A stretch of DNA of 64,000 nt from VAZQ01 sp963753575. GTDB taxonomy: Bacteria > Pseudomonadota > Alphaproteobacteria > Rhizobiales > Xanthobacteraceae. This document shows positions 26,127-34,950 of the stretch, in pieces. Each line of letters starts with the position of its first letter. The stretch's first letter is position 1. The position numbers and the translations under genes are program-made. Where the stretch lies: the NCBI GenBank assembly GCA_963753575.1, contig CAVWCR010000003.1, positions 1,178,001-1,242,000 on the forward strand, in the 5' to 3' direction. The notes under the pieces are model-generated. The model did no database searches, had not been told where the DNA came from, and worked only from the letters and a program-made list of their open reading frames with translations.

Positions 26127-27329
26127 TCAAACAAGCGCCAGATCGAATATCCGATCAGTATCTTCCTCGGCGACGAGACGCTTTCCGATCAGGTCCCGCA
26201 ACGTCTCCGATGTGCCGCCGCCCAGGCTCCCATAGCGGGCCGCACGATACATCCACGACACCGGATAGTCGTCGGTGAAGCCATAGCCGCCGAAGACCTG
26301 GATGGCCTCGCCGGTCACCCGCACCGACATCTCGTTGCAGAAGATCTTGGCGGTGGCCGCCAGCATGGGGTCAGGGAACGGGTCGGCGCTGGCGCAGGCG
26401 CGGTAGAGCAGACCACGCGCCGCTTCGATGTCGCGCCACATATCGGCAAGCTTCCAGCGCATGCCCTGGAATTCCCCGATCGGGCGGCCAAAGGCGATGC
26501 GCGTGCGCGCATAAGCCAGCGCCTCCGAAAATGCGCCCTCGGCGAGCCCAAGAGAGATCGCAGGGTTGAGACAACGCTGGGTATTGAAAGCGCTCAACAG
26601 CGTCTTCAGGCTGCCGGCGCCGAGCAGCAGGTTCTCGCGCGGCAACGCGCAATCCTCAAACCTTATGGTGTGAAGAAACTCGCCGCCCATGCTGTGGGAT
26701 CGGCTGCCGTGCACCAGGCCAGGCGTCTGCCGTTCGACCAGGACGCAGCCGATGCTATCGCGGCCGTCCTGATCGTTCACCCGCGCAAAGACAATAAAGG
26801 CGGCAGCTTCCTCGGCGCGGCTGACCAGGGACTTCTCGCCATTGAGCACCAGGGCGCCCTCACCGACCCGCACATTGGTCTTGTAGGCGGCGACATCGGT
26901 GCCGGCGTGCGGCTCCGTCATGCAGATCGCGAGCACGTGCTCGCCCCAGACGACCCCCGGCAACAACCGCTGCTTGATGGTCTCGGGCGCGTAGGTGGCG
27001 ATGATCCGCGTCTGGGTGCCGACCTCGCCCAGCACCGCCATCGCGGTGACGTAACAGCCCTTGGCGATCTCCTCGAGCACGATCGCGGTGTCGAATACGC
27101 TCAGCTCCAGGCCGCCATAGGCCTTGGGCACCGCCATTCCGAGGATACCCATGTCGGCGAGCCGCCGCAGGTTCGGCCAGGGAAACGCGCCGTCCACGAA
27201 CTCGCGCGCGCGCGGCTTGAATTCGCTCTGGACGACGGCGCGAATGCTGGCCGACAGCCGCCGCTGCGCTTCGCTCAGTTTGAACGCAAAGGCCGACAAG
27301 AGAGGTCCTCGCCTAGGAGATGCGCCCAC
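26127..27329 (-). CDS. Acyl-CoA dehydrogenase family flavoprotein
   Basis: 400 aa if GTG 27329 is used; a TTG at 27299 with GAGGA upstream is a good alternative, because the first 10 residues look non-conserved. The enzyme oxidises an acyl-CoA to the enoyl-CoA with FAD, passing electrons to ETF. Seen: N-terminal helical domain, FAD/substrate segment CMTEPHAGTDVAAYKTN, arginine FGRPIGEFQGMRWKLADM, and the C-terminal QVFGGYGFTDDYPVSWMYRA. The region around the usual catalytic Glu reads YGSLGGGTSETLRD, the glycine variant found in many bacterial ACADs whose base is elsewhere. It is divergent from a CoA transferase gene and upstream of a GntR regulator. Confidence 0.93.
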   Translation of the reverse strand: MGASPRRGPLLSAFAFKLSEAQRRLSASIRAVVQSEFKPRAREFVDGAFPWPNLRRLADMGILGMAVPKAYGGLELSVFDTAIVLEEIAKGCYVTAMAVLGEVGTQTRIIATYAPETIKQRLLPGVVWGEHVLAICMTEPHAGTDVAAYKTNVRVGEGALVLNGEKSLVSRAEEAAAFIVFARVNDQDGRDSIGCVLVERQTPGLVHGSRSHSMGGEFLHTIRFEDCALPRENLLLGAGSLKTLLSAFNTQRCLNPAISLGLAEGAFSEALAYARTRIAFGRPIGEFQGMRWKLADMWRDIEAARGLLYRACASADPFPDPMLAATAKIFCNEMSVRVTGEAIQVFGGYGFTDDYPVSWMYRAARYGSLGGGTSETLRDLIGKRLVAEEDTDRIFDLALV

Positions 27330-27394
27330 CGCACATCATCGACTGATGCGGCTGCGGCATTCCGGCACGATAAACACCCGAAGCATTGTCTAAG

Positions 27395-27408
27395 TACCAA
27401 AGATGGTA
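27395..27408. promoter_or_regulatory. Candidate operator TACCAAAGATGGTA
   Basis: Inverted repeat with perfect 5-bp arms (TACCA/TGGTA) around 4 nt, centred in the 125-nt gap between the divergent acyl-CoA dehydrogenase and CoA transferase genes. A GntR-family gene lies in the leftward operon, so it is the likely binder; this is inference. Confidence 0.45.
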
Positions 27409-27454
27409 TTATGGTTACAAGGCCCGGTGAGAAGGCCGTAACGGCGGTGGTGGA

Positions 27455-28627
27455 ATGCTCGAGCAGATCAGGGTCGTCGAAATCGGGCAGGTGCTTGCCG
27501 GACCCTATGCGTCGGCCATCCTCGCCGACCTCGGCGCCGAGGTCATCAAGGTCGAAAAGCCCGAGCTCGGCGATGACGCGCGTCACATGGGCGCCGCGTT
27601 TCGGCAGGGCGATTCCCTGCATTTCCTCGACATCAACCGGAACAAGGCGTCGGTCACCATCGACCTGAAAAGCCCCGAGGGCGTTGCGCAGCTGCACGAG
27701 CTGCTCGAAACGACCGACATTCTCATCCACAACATGCGTCCTGGCGTGGTCGATGCGCTCGGCATCGACGGAGCAAGCGTCTGCGCGCGCCATCCGCGGC
27801 TCATCTATTGCGAGATTTCCGGCTTTGGTCAGAAAGGCCCGATGCGGTCGCTCCCGGCCTTCGAGCCGGTGGCGCAGGCGTTCAGCGGGCTTCTCAGCAT
27901 CAACGGCCATCCGGACGGACCGCCGGCGCGGCTGGGCGTCTCGGTCGTCGATGTCGGCACCGCGATGTGGACCGCGATCGGGGCGCTGGCTGCGCTTTGC
28001 CGCCGGCAGGTCACCGGCAAGGGCGGCATGGTCAACACCTCGCTGCTCGAAACGGCGCTGAGCTGGGCCGGACCGCATATCGCGGCCTATCTCAATGAAG
28101 GCCGCGTGCCGCAGCGCCTCGGCACCGCGCACCCTCACCTCGTGCCCTATCAGACCTTCGACGCGGCTGACGGCGCGCTGCTGATCGCCGCCGGCAATGA
28201 TCGGCTGTTCGAGCGCCTGTGCGCCGCCCTCGGCAAGCCCGCGTGGATCACCGACAAGCGGTTCAGCGGCAACCGTGCCAGAATCGACAATCGCGCCGAA
28301 TTGATCGCGCTCATCGCCAGGGAGATTGCGACCAGGCCGCGGCAAGCGTGGCTGCAACAGCTGATGAGCGCGGGCGTCCCCTGCGCGCCGGTCAACACGA
28401 TACCCGAAGTGTTGCGCGACCCGCAGGTCGAAGCCCTGGAGATTCTGCAGGAGGTTCCCGACACTGGGGTCGTCCTGACCGGAATTCCGCTCTCCTTCGA
28501 CGGCGTGCGGCCGACAATTCGCAGCCTCGGCCCGCGGCTCGGGCAACACGGCGACAAGGGATTCGACAAGGGCGCTTGCAAACAAAGCGTGCCTGCGGAC
28601 GAAGCCTCATCAGGCACACCTCGGTAG
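27455..28627 (+). CDS. CaiB/BaiF-family (class III) CoA transferase
   Basis: 390 aa. Class III CoA transferases move CoA between a carboxylic acid and an acyl-CoA via an aspartyl-CoA anhydride. The N-terminus IRVVEIGQVLAGPYASAILADLGAEVIKVE is diagnostic; VSVVDVGTAMWTAIGAL probably carries the catalytic aspartate, and the C-terminal half contains VPCAPVNTIPEVLRDPQV. It probably activates the organic acid later oxidised by the divergent acyl-CoA dehydrogenase. Followed 42 nt later by a Bug-type binding protein, suggesting co-expression with uptake. Confidence 0.93.
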   Translation: MLEQIRVVEIGQVLAGPYASAILADLGAEVIKVEKPELGDDARHMGAAFRQGDSLHFLDINRNKASVTIDLKSPEGVAQLHELLETTDILIHNMRPGVVDALGIDGASVCARHPRLIYCEISGFGQKGPMRSLPAFEPVAQAFSGLLSINGHPDGPPARLGVSVVDVGTAMWTAIGALAALCRRQVTGKGGMVNTSLLETALSWAGPHIAAYLNEGRVPQRLGTAHPHLVPYQTFDAADGALLIAAGNDRLFERLCAALGKPAWITDKRFSGNRARIDNRAELIALIAREIATRPRQAWLQQLMSAGVPCAPVNTIPEVLRDPQVEALEILQEVPDTGVVLTGIPLSFDGVRPTIRSLGPRLGQHGDKGFDKGACKQSVPADEASSGTPR

Positions 28628-28669
28628 ATCCAAGAAGGCGCCGCCAATGGCGCAACAAAGGAGGAAGGA

Positions 28670-29653
28670 ATGTTCACACGGCGATCCCTGCTCGTTGCAC
28701 CGATCCTCGCCGGCGCGCTGGCGCCCCTCGGCTTCGAAGCCGCGGCTGAGGACTTTCCTTCCGGCCCGATCACCATCGTGGTCTCGTTTCCGCCCGGCGG
28801 CAGCCTCGACGTGGTGATGCGGGCGGTTGCGGCCAAGATGCAGCAGCGGCTCGGCAAGCCGGTGGTGGTCGAGAACCGCGTCGGCGCCGGCGGCGTGCTG
28901 GCGACGACCTCCGTCGCCAAGGCCGCACCCGATGGCCTCACCCTGCTGGCGGCGGCCAGCTCGATTGCCGCCAACGCCAGCATGTTCAAGTCGCTGCCGT
29001 TCGACACGCTCAAGGACCTGCAAGCGGTGTCGCTGGTGTTTCGCACGCCGCTCGCTCTGGTGGTCAATCCCAAGGTGCCGGTTCATTCGGTGCGGGAACT
29101 GATCGCACTCTTGAAGTCGAAGCCCGGCGAGATCAACTTTGCGCACGGCGGACCCGGATCGGCGATCCATCTCGCGGCCGAGCTGTTCCAGAGCATGACC
29201 GGCACCAAGATGACCGGGGTCGCCTATCGCGGCGCCCCGCTAGGGCTCAACGACGTGATGGCGGGGCATGTCGCGCTCATGTTTGCGGACGCCGGAAGCG
29301 TGGTTGCGCAAATCAAGGCCGGACGCGTGCGTGCGCTGGGCGTCAGTTCCACCGCGCGCATCAAGGCGCTTCCCGATCTTCCGACCATCGCGGAAGCGGG
29401 CGTGCCGGGCTTCGACGCGGTGGGCTGGTCGCTCGTCTGCGTGCCCGCCGCAACGCCGAAGCCGATCGTCGAGAAGCTGAGCAAGGAGCTGCTGGCCGCC
29501 ACGCAGACCGCCGACGTCCAGGCCCTGATCGTGCGGCTCGGCACCATTCCGGTGAAGAGCCCCTCGCCCGCCGAGCTGCAGAAATTCCTGGCCGCCGAGA
29601 TCGAGCGCTGGGGCAAGCTGATCGAGCGCGCGGGCGTGGCGAAGACGCTTTAA
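28670..29653 (+). CDS. Bug/TctC-family periplasmic solute-binding protein
   Basis: 327 aa. MFTRRSLLVAPILAGALAPLGFEAAAED is a signal that has a twin arginine (TRRSLL) and could be Tat-dependent. Family motifs: ITIVVSFPPGGSLDVVMR, GKPVVVENRVGAGG and MTGVAYRGAPLGLNDVMAGH. GGAGGAAGG precedes ATG 28670. No TctAB membrane genes are nearby. Placement between a CoA transferase and a class II aldolase suggests it binds the acid or hydroxy-acid handled by this operon. Confidence 0.93.
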   Translation: MFTRRSLLVAPILAGALAPLGFEAAAEDFPSGPITIVVSFPPGGSLDVVMRAVAAKMQQRLGKPVVVENRVGAGGVLATTSVAKAAPDGLTLLAAASSIAANASMFKSLPFDTLKDLQAVSLVFRTPLALVVNPKVPVHSVRELIALLKSKPGEINFAHGGPGSAIHLAAELFQSMTGTKMTGVAYRGAPLGLNDVMAGHVALMFADAGSVVAQIKAGRVRALGVSSTARIKALPDLPTIAEAGVPGFDAVGWSLVCVPAATPKPIVEKLSKELLAATQTADVQALIVRLGTIPVKSPSPAELQKFLAAEIERWGKLIERAGVAKTL

Positions 29654-29692
29654 CGACATCATAGGCTGCCAGTAAACGGGGGCTCATGTCTC

Positions 29693-30385
29693 ATGAGTGA
29701 TGAAAGTCTGTTGCGCGCGAAGACGGCGACGCTCGCTCGCATGCTGAACCTGCAAGGCTCGATCGGCATGTTCGGGCACGTTTCGATCCGCGTGCCCGGC
29801 ACCGACAAATGCTTCATCAGCCCCGGCGCGAGCACGGAGAAGAGCACGGTGCGGCCTGAGCAGATTTTCGTCTACAACATCGACGGCACCATCATCGAGC
29901 ATCCGGGCGGGCTCATTCCGCTCGAATGGCGTATTCACACCCAGATCCATCGCGACCGGCCCGACGCCATGTGCGTGTGCCACCTGCATGCGCCGCATGC
30001 GCGTGCGCTCGGCATCGCCGGCAAGCCGCTCCTGCCGGTGTTCCTGCACGGCTCGTTCCTGTGCACCGGCGTGCCGACCTGGAACAATTCGCGCCTGGTG
30101 GTGAATGACGATCAGGCCGCCGACCTCTCGCGTGCGCTCGGCGGCCACCGCGTGGCGCAGATGCGCGGCCACGGCACCATCGTCGCCGGCGCCACCGCAG
30201 AAGAGGCGTTCTTCGCCTGCACGTTCCTGGAGGAGAATGCCCAGATCCAGCTGCAGGCCGAGATCATGGGCGGCGCCATTGCGCTGAGCGAAGAGGAAGC
30301 CCGCGATTGCGCCGAAGCGACCTACAATCCGCGTCTCTTTGAGCTCCTCTGGAACTTCTACGAGCGCAAGGTGACGCTCGCCTGA
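29693..30385 (+). CDS. Class II aldolase/adducin-family protein
   Basis: 230 aa, the usual size for L-fuculose-1-phosphate aldolase-like enzymes. The zinc ligands appear in CVCHLHAPHARALG and a distal histidine in MRGHGTIVAGATAEEA; FGHVSIRVPG and FISPGASTEKS are family segments near the start. These enzymes cleave or decarboxylate hydroxy-acids or sugar phosphates. It ends the plus-strand operon that starts with the CoA transferase gene, 39 nt after the Bug gene. Substrate unknown; decarboxylation of a 3-hydroxyacid is one option. Confidence 0.9.
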   Translation: MSDESLLRAKTATLARMLNLQGSIGMFGHVSIRVPGTDKCFISPGASTEKSTVRPEQIFVYNIDGTIIEHPGGLIPLEWRIHTQIHRDRPDAMCVCHLHAPHARALGIAGKPLLPVFLHGSFLCTGVPTWNNSRLVVNDDQAADLSRALGGHRVAQMRGHGTIVAGATAEEAFFACTFLEENAQIQLQAEIMGGAIALSEEEARDCAEATYNPRLFELLWNFYERKVTLA

Positions 30386-30407
30386 GCAAACCAGCAGCGC
30401 ACCACCG

Positions 30408-31103
30408 TCAGCTCAGGCAGGCCTTGAGGAAGGCGATGATCTGGGGCGACGCCAGCGTGGCTGCGGCAACATTCGTCTCCGGCGTCTTGCGATGCATGAA
30501 GCCGTGCTCGGCCTCGGGATATTTCTGCAGCGATGTAGGCGCGGAGCGGGCGAACAGCGCGCGCATCAGAACCTCGTAGGTCTCAGGGCTGCAGACGTGG
30601 TCGTGGCCCGGCTGCAGCACGTGCACCGGGCAGGCGATGTCGGGCGCAAGCGCCAGCGCATCCATCTCCTGGTTGGGCAGCCGCGGGCTCTCAATGGATG
30701 GATAGGCCACGGCGCAGGCGCGCAGCGCTTTGTCGCTCGCCGCCTGCAAGAGCGCGAAGCGGCCGCCGATGCAGAAGCCGAGGACCGCGATCGACGCCAG
30801 GCGGAGATCGCTGCGCATCATGTCGAGCCAGCGCGCGGCCATGGCGGCGACGCCGGCGTCGCTTAGGGTGCGGGCGCGCTTGATGCATTCCTGATAGTCC
30901 GTCGTCAGCGGCAGGCCCGAATTGATGTCCCACACGCCCGCGGTCAGGCCCGCCGCCGCGAGCTGATCGGCGTAGCCGCGGGCAAACTCGTTGACTCCGT
31001 AGATCGTTGGCAGGATCAGCACGCCACCGCCGGCGGGCACCTCAGGCTCCGCCACATAGCCGAACAATTCGGGCCCGCTGAGCAGCTTGGATTTGATCGC
31101 CAT
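30408..31103 (-). CDS. Dienelactone hydrolase-family alpha/beta hydrolase
   Basis: 231 aa. The nucleophile elbow is GFCIGG with Cys111, the cysteine characteristic of dienelactone hydrolases, followed by His in PEAEHGFMHR and an Asp in HVLQPGHDHVCS or nearby. DLH opens the lactone ring of chlorinated or plain muconolactones, but many homologues act on other esters. Begins with MAIKSKLLSGPELFGYVAEP. It converges on the aldolase gene and is followed by a terminator-like hairpin about 140 nt upstream of its start that belongs to barrel C. Confidence 0.9.
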   Translation of the reverse strand: MAIKSKLLSGPELFGYVAEPEVPAGGGVLILPTIYGVNEFARGYADQLAAAGLTAGVWDINSGLPLTTDYQECIKRARTLSDAGVAAMAARWLDMMRSDLRLASIAVLGFCIGGRFALLQAASDKALRACAVAYPSIESPRLPNQEMDALALAPDIACPVHVLQPGHDHVCSPETYEVLMRALFARSAPTSLQKYPEAEHGFMHRKTPETNVAAATLASPQIIAFLKACLS

Positions 31104-31244
31104 GGTCGTTTCTTCCCGCGTCTACTCTGACAGTGACCCGGCTAGCAACGCGCGACCGTTCTGTCCAGCAGTGCCGCAAGCAACAGGACGCGAGCCGCAA
31201 GACACGCTGCGCCTCGAAGCGCGCCCGCGACGGGCCCCAAAAAG

Positions 31245-31270
31245 AAAGCCCCGCGTTGTCGCGGGGCTTT
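31245..31270 (-). terminator. Terminator of barrel gene C
   Basis: Hairpin AAAGCCCCGC-gttgtc-GCGGGGCTTT about 35 nt past the stop codon of the minus-strand barrel gene; T-rich on the right arm and A-rich on the left, so it could act in both directions. Confidence 0.75.
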
Positions 31271-31304
31271 CAGCATCGCCGCTCCAGCTTGCCGATCGTG
31301 GTAC

Positions 31305-32168
31305 TCAATACTTAGCCACGATCGTGGCGGGAGCGCCGAAATGATAATTCACGCCGAACTTCACGACGTGCATCTTCTCGTCGATGCCGACCTTGAGATC
31401 CGAGGTCTTGCACTCGCCATAGTGGCATTCGTTGGCGGCGGCGTTCAGCGTCTTGCTGCCGAAGTCCATGTAATTGTATTCGAGCTTCGCCGACCAGTTC
31501 CGCCACAGCGCCCACTCGGCGCCGGCGCCCACCATCCAGCCGGTCCGGGTCTCGCCGAACTGCGCGGTGAACAGTTCCTTGTCGCCCTTGGTAACGATCC
31601 AGTCGTAGTCCTGGTCCGCGAAGGCGACACCGCCCTTGGCGTAGATCATGAAGCGGTCGAAGGTGTAGCCGAGCCGGGCCGCGACGGTGGCGACCCAATT
31701 GACCTTGGTCTTGGCCTCGAGGTCGATGTCCTTGGAGAACTGGTACCAGCAGTTCTGAAAGTAGAACTCGCCGAGTTTCGTTGTGCTCGTCTCGTCCATC
31801 TTGGTCCAGGAGAACTGGCCTTCGACGCCGAGCACCCAGGCGCCGGACTGGAAGTTGAAGCCGGCCTGCACGCCGCCGAGGAAACCGGAGAGCTTGTGCT
31901 TGAACGCCGGGCTGCCGAGATCGCTGAAGTCGAAGCACTTCTGGAACTTGCCGTAGCAGTCACCGAATTCCTGGCCGGCGATGTCCGGAAGCGAAAACGC
32001 CTTGTCGCCCCAGCCGCCGCCGACGTGGCCACCGACGTAAAAGCCGGTCCAACTGAACGGCGCCGCGACGGCCGCCGGTGCCTTGAGGGGCATATCGGCC
32101 GCCTGCGCCGCCCCCGTCGATGCCAGCCCCGCAAGCGCAGTTATCCACAGCAATGCCTTGTTACGCAT
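31305..32168 (-). CDS. Outer membrane beta-barrel protein (Omp25/porin-like), copy C
   Basis: 287 aa. Signal peptide MRNKALLWITALAGLASTG ending AAQA-ADMPLKAP, then FSWTGFYVGGHVGGGWGDKA and further amphipathic strands (ARLGYTFDRFMIYAKGGVAF, WALWRNWSAKLEYNYMDFG), ending in VKFGVNYHFG...KY with a terminal aromatic. It contains several cysteines (DCYGKFQKCFD, FQNCWYQ, ECHYGECK) that could form disulfides. The mature part is only distantly like barrels A and B, but the signal peptide and upstream leader match barrel B. Confidence 0.9.
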   Translation of the reverse strand: MRNKALLWITALAGLASTGAAQAADMPLKAPAAVAAPFSWTGFYVGGHVGGGWGDKAFSLPDIAGQEFGDCYGKFQKCFDFSDLGSPAFKHKLSGFLGGVQAGFNFQSGAWVLGVEGQFSWTKMDETSTTKLGEFYFQNCWYQFSKDIDLEAKTKVNWVATVAARLGYTFDRFMIYAKGGVAFADQDYDWIVTKGDKELFTAQFGETRTGWMVGAGAEWALWRNWSAKLEYNYMDFGSKTLNAAANECHYGECKTSDLKVGIDEKMHVVKFGVNYHFGAPATIVAKY

Positions 32169-32287
32169 ACGAATACTCGCCCCCTACAAGCCCCGAGATC
32201 GGCGTCCTGCCTCCCCCAAGTCACTGATTATTAATTCAATTTCGCCGCAAAGGGTGTTGCTAAAAAGTCACATCAAAGAGCTAAATA

Positions 32288-32322
32288 TGGAGGTATCATA
32301 AGAATTCTGTTGATAACTGTTG
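32288..32322 (-). promoter_or_regulatory. Conserved promoter-like block of barrel gene C
   Basis: Minus-strand TATGAT (32295-32300) with the same 17-nt block AGAATTCTGTTGATAAC (32301-32317, plus-strand reading) as barrel B, at nearly the same distance from the start codon (127 versus 122 nt). Confidence 0.55.
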
Positions 32323-32460
32323 CGTGACAAAGAGGCCGCGCTCTTGTCGGCCAATGGCTTATTTAAGGGTAGCTGGAGAAGGCGTTTGCGCAGCGGTAAT
32401 TGCCGGCTGAGGATCGTGGAATGTGTCCACGCCGTGACGAGACCTCGGCAAAAAATGCGA
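32323..32460. other. Intergenic stretch upstream of barrel C
   Basis: No supported gene. The stretch shows partial similarity to the region upstream of barrel B, then runs into the hppA terminator. Confidence 0.4.
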
Positions 32461-32487
32461 AAAGCCCCGCGACCGGCGCGGGGCTTT
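32461..32487 (-). terminator. Terminator downstream of hppA
   Basis: Hairpin AAAGCCCCGC-gaccgg-GCGGGGCTTT-like stem (10-bp arms), about 105 nt past the hppA stop codon. Confidence 0.7.
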
Positions 32488-32591
32488 CTCTCAGGTGCTT
32501 CAGTAGACGGCTTCGGTAAAAGACGGCTGACGCTCAGTGAGCCGCCGTCGCCTGGATGAAGCGCAGCAACATCCGGGCTACCAAAGCAGTT

Positions 32592-34727
32592 TCAGTGCGC
32601 CAGCACGGCGAGCAGCAACAGCGCCACGATGTTGGTGATCTTGATCATCGGGTTCACGGCAGGACCAGCCGTATCCTTGTAAGGATCGCCGACCGTGTCG
32701 CCGGTCACCGCCGCCTTGTGAGCTTCCGAGCCCTTGCCGCCGTAGTGGCCGTCCTCGATGAACTTCTTGGCGTTGTCCCAGGCGCCGCCGCCCGACGTCA
32801 TCGAGATAGCGACGAACAGGCCGGTGACGATCACGCCGAGCAGCATGGCGCCGACCGCCGAGAACGCCGCCGATTTGCCTTCCGGCGTTCCCCAGCCGGC
32901 GACCGCATAGATCACGTAATAGACGACGACCGGCGAGAGCACCGGCAGCAGCGACGGAATGATCATCTCCTTGATCGCAGCCTTGGTGAGTAGGTCGACC
33001 GCCGTGCCGTAGTCGGGCTTGTCGGTGCCCTGCATGATGCCGGGCTTCTCGCGGAATTGCCGGCGCACCTCCTCGACGATCGCGGCGGCCGCACGTCCGA
33101 CGGCCGTCATCCCCATGGCTCCGAACAGGTAAGGCAGCAGGCCGCCGAACAGAAGGCCGACGACGACGTAAGGATTGCTGAGCGAGAAATCGAGTTTCAC
33201 GCCTTTGAAGTAGGGATACTGCGCCGTGTTGCTGATGAAGAAGTTGAGGTCCTGGTTGTAGGCCGCAAACAGCACCAGCGCGCCGAGCCCGGCGGAGCCG
33301 ATGGCATAGCCCTTGGTCACCGCCTTGGTGGTGTTGCCGACGGCGTCGAGCGCGTCGGTCGACTTGCGCACTTCCTTCGGCAGGCCCGCCATCTCGGCGA
33401 TGCCGCCGGCGTTATCGGTCACCGGCCCGAAGGCGTCGAGCGCGACCACGACGCCCGCGAGCGCCAGCATGGTGGTCACCGCAATCGCAATGCCGAACAG
33501 CCCCGCCAGTCCGTAAGTCGTCAGGATGCCGGCAATGATCACGATGGTCGGCAGCGCGGTCGATTCCAGCGAAATCGCGAGGCCCTGAATGATATTGGTG
33601 CCATGGCCGGTGCGCGAGGCCGCCGCGATCGACTGCACCGGGCGGTAGTCGGTGCCGGTGTAGTATTCGGTGATCCACACGATCAGCCCAGTGACGACAA
33701 GCCCGGTCACGCCGCAGGCGAAGAGGTTGGCGCCGGTATAGGGCACGCCCGGGATCGCGCCGAAGCCGTTCGGCAGGATCCAGAGCACGACCAGAACGAG
33801 CGCGACCAGCGACAGCAGCGCCGTCGCGATCAAGCCCTTGTAGAGCGCTCCCATGATCGACTGGCTGGCGCCGAGCTTCACGAAGAAGGTGCCGATGATC
33901 GAGGTGACGATGCAGACGCCGCCGATCGCGAGCGGCAGCGTCATCATGCGCAACAGCGTGTCGCCGGGCCCGCTTGCGAAGAAGATCGCGGCCAGCACCA
34001 TGGTGGCGACCGCCGTCACCGCATAAGTCTCGAACAGGTCGGCCGCCATGCCGGCGCAGTCGCCGACGTTGTCGCCGACGTTGTCCGCAATGGTGGCGGG
34101 ATTGCGCGGATCGTCCTCCGGGATACCGGCCTCGACCTTGCCGACAAGGTCGCCGCCAACGTCGGCGCCCTTGGTGAAGATGCCGCCGCCAAGACGCGCA
34201 AAGATCGAGATCAGCGAAGCGCCGAAGCCGAGCGCCACCAGGGCGTCGACCACCACGCGGCTGTTGGCCGGCAAGCCAAGCGGCCCGATCAGCACCCAGA
34301 AATAGATGGTCACGCCCAGCAGCGCGAGACCTGCAACCAGAAGGCCTGTGATGGCGCCGGCTTTGAATGCGAGCTCGAGCCCGCCAGCGAGCGATCCGAT
34401 CGCGGCCTGAGCGGTGCGCACATTGGCGCGCACCGAGACGTTCATTCCAATGAAGCCGGCCGCCCCCGAGAGCACCGCGCCGATCAGGAATCCGAACGCC
34501 ACCAGCCAACCCAGGAGGAAGCCGAGCACCAGGAAGATCACGACGCCCACCCCGCCGATGGTGGTGTACTGGCGCTTGAGATAGGCCTGCGCGCCCTCGC
34601 GCACGGCGGCCGAAATCTCCTGCATCTTGGCGTTGCCGGCGTCCGCTGCCATGACCGACGTGGTCGCCCATGCGCCGTAGGCAATCGAAAGCAGTCCGCA
34701 GAGGACGATGACCCCCAGAGCTATCAT
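32592..34727 (-). CDS. hppA: Membrane-bound H+-translocating pyrophosphatase (K+-independent type)
   Basis: 711 aa integral membrane enzyme that hydrolyses pyrophosphate and pumps protons. The substrate loop DVGGDLVGKVEAGIPEDDP and DNVGDNVGDCAGMAADLFE (about residues 189-233) bind Mg-PPi; the C-terminal KKFIEDGHYGGKGSEAHKA is the last conserved loop. In GNTTKAVTKGYAIGSA the lysine at the position of the K+-dependence determinant marks the K+-independent group. About 16 membrane helices are expected. ATG 34727 (MIALGVIVLCGLLSIAYG) begins the first helix; the longer frame to 34862 is not supported. hppA next to thiL/nusB is the alphaproteobacterial pattern, here separated by accessory genes. 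Confidence 0.97.
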   Translation of the reverse strand: MIALGVIVLCGLLSIAYGAWATTSVMAADAGNAKMQEISAAVREGAQAYLKRQYTTIGGVGVVIFLVLGFLLGWLVAFGFLIGAVLSGAAGFIGMNVSVRANVRTAQAAIGSLAGGLELAFKAGAITGLLVAGLALLGVTIYFWVLIGPLGLPANSRVVVDALVALGFGASLISIFARLGGGIFTKGADVGGDLVGKVEAGIPEDDPRNPATIADNVGDNVGDCAGMAADLFETYAVTAVATMVLAAIFFASGPGDTLLRMMTLPLAIGGVCIVTSIIGTFFVKLGASQSIMGALYKGLIATALLSLVALVLVVLWILPNGFGAIPGVPYTGANLFACGVTGLVVTGLIVWITEYYTGTDYRPVQSIAAASRTGHGTNIIQGLAISLESTALPTIVIIAGILTTYGLAGLFGIAIAVTTMLALAGVVVALDAFGPVTDNAGGIAEMAGLPKEVRKSTDALDAVGNTTKAVTKGYAIGSAGLGALVLFAAYNQDLNFFISNTAQYPYFKGVKLDFSLSNPYVVVGLLFGGLLPYLFGAMGMTAVGRAAAAIVEEVRRQFREKPGIMQGTDKPDYGTAVDLLTKAAIKEMIIPSLLPVLSPVVVYYVIYAVAGWGTPEGKSAAFSAVGAMLLGVIVTGLFVAISMTSGGGAWDNAKKFIEDGHYGGKGSEAHKAAVTGDTVGDPYKDTAGPAVNPMIKITNIVALLLLAVLAH

Positions 34728-34950
34728 TGGATTCAATCCCGGTTCGAGAAGCCCGCCGGGCGATTGCCCGGCTTCGTGACGACGGCCCGAGTCAGGCCGG
34801 CCAAGAGCCGCGCGGATATAGCCAAAAACGGCCGTACCACGCAACGCGTGGAAATCGGCCACTCGGGCGCCCCGAACAGGACATCTTTTTCTTTGTATTT
34901 CAATTAGATAGACGGATCAGGCGCCGGCTTGGGGCAGCCGAGGGGTGCGC

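Noticed and set aside
33057..34907. A 616-codon plus-strand frame opposite hppA
   Set aside because: Antisense to the clear hppA gene; low-complexity Arg/His/Asp composition.
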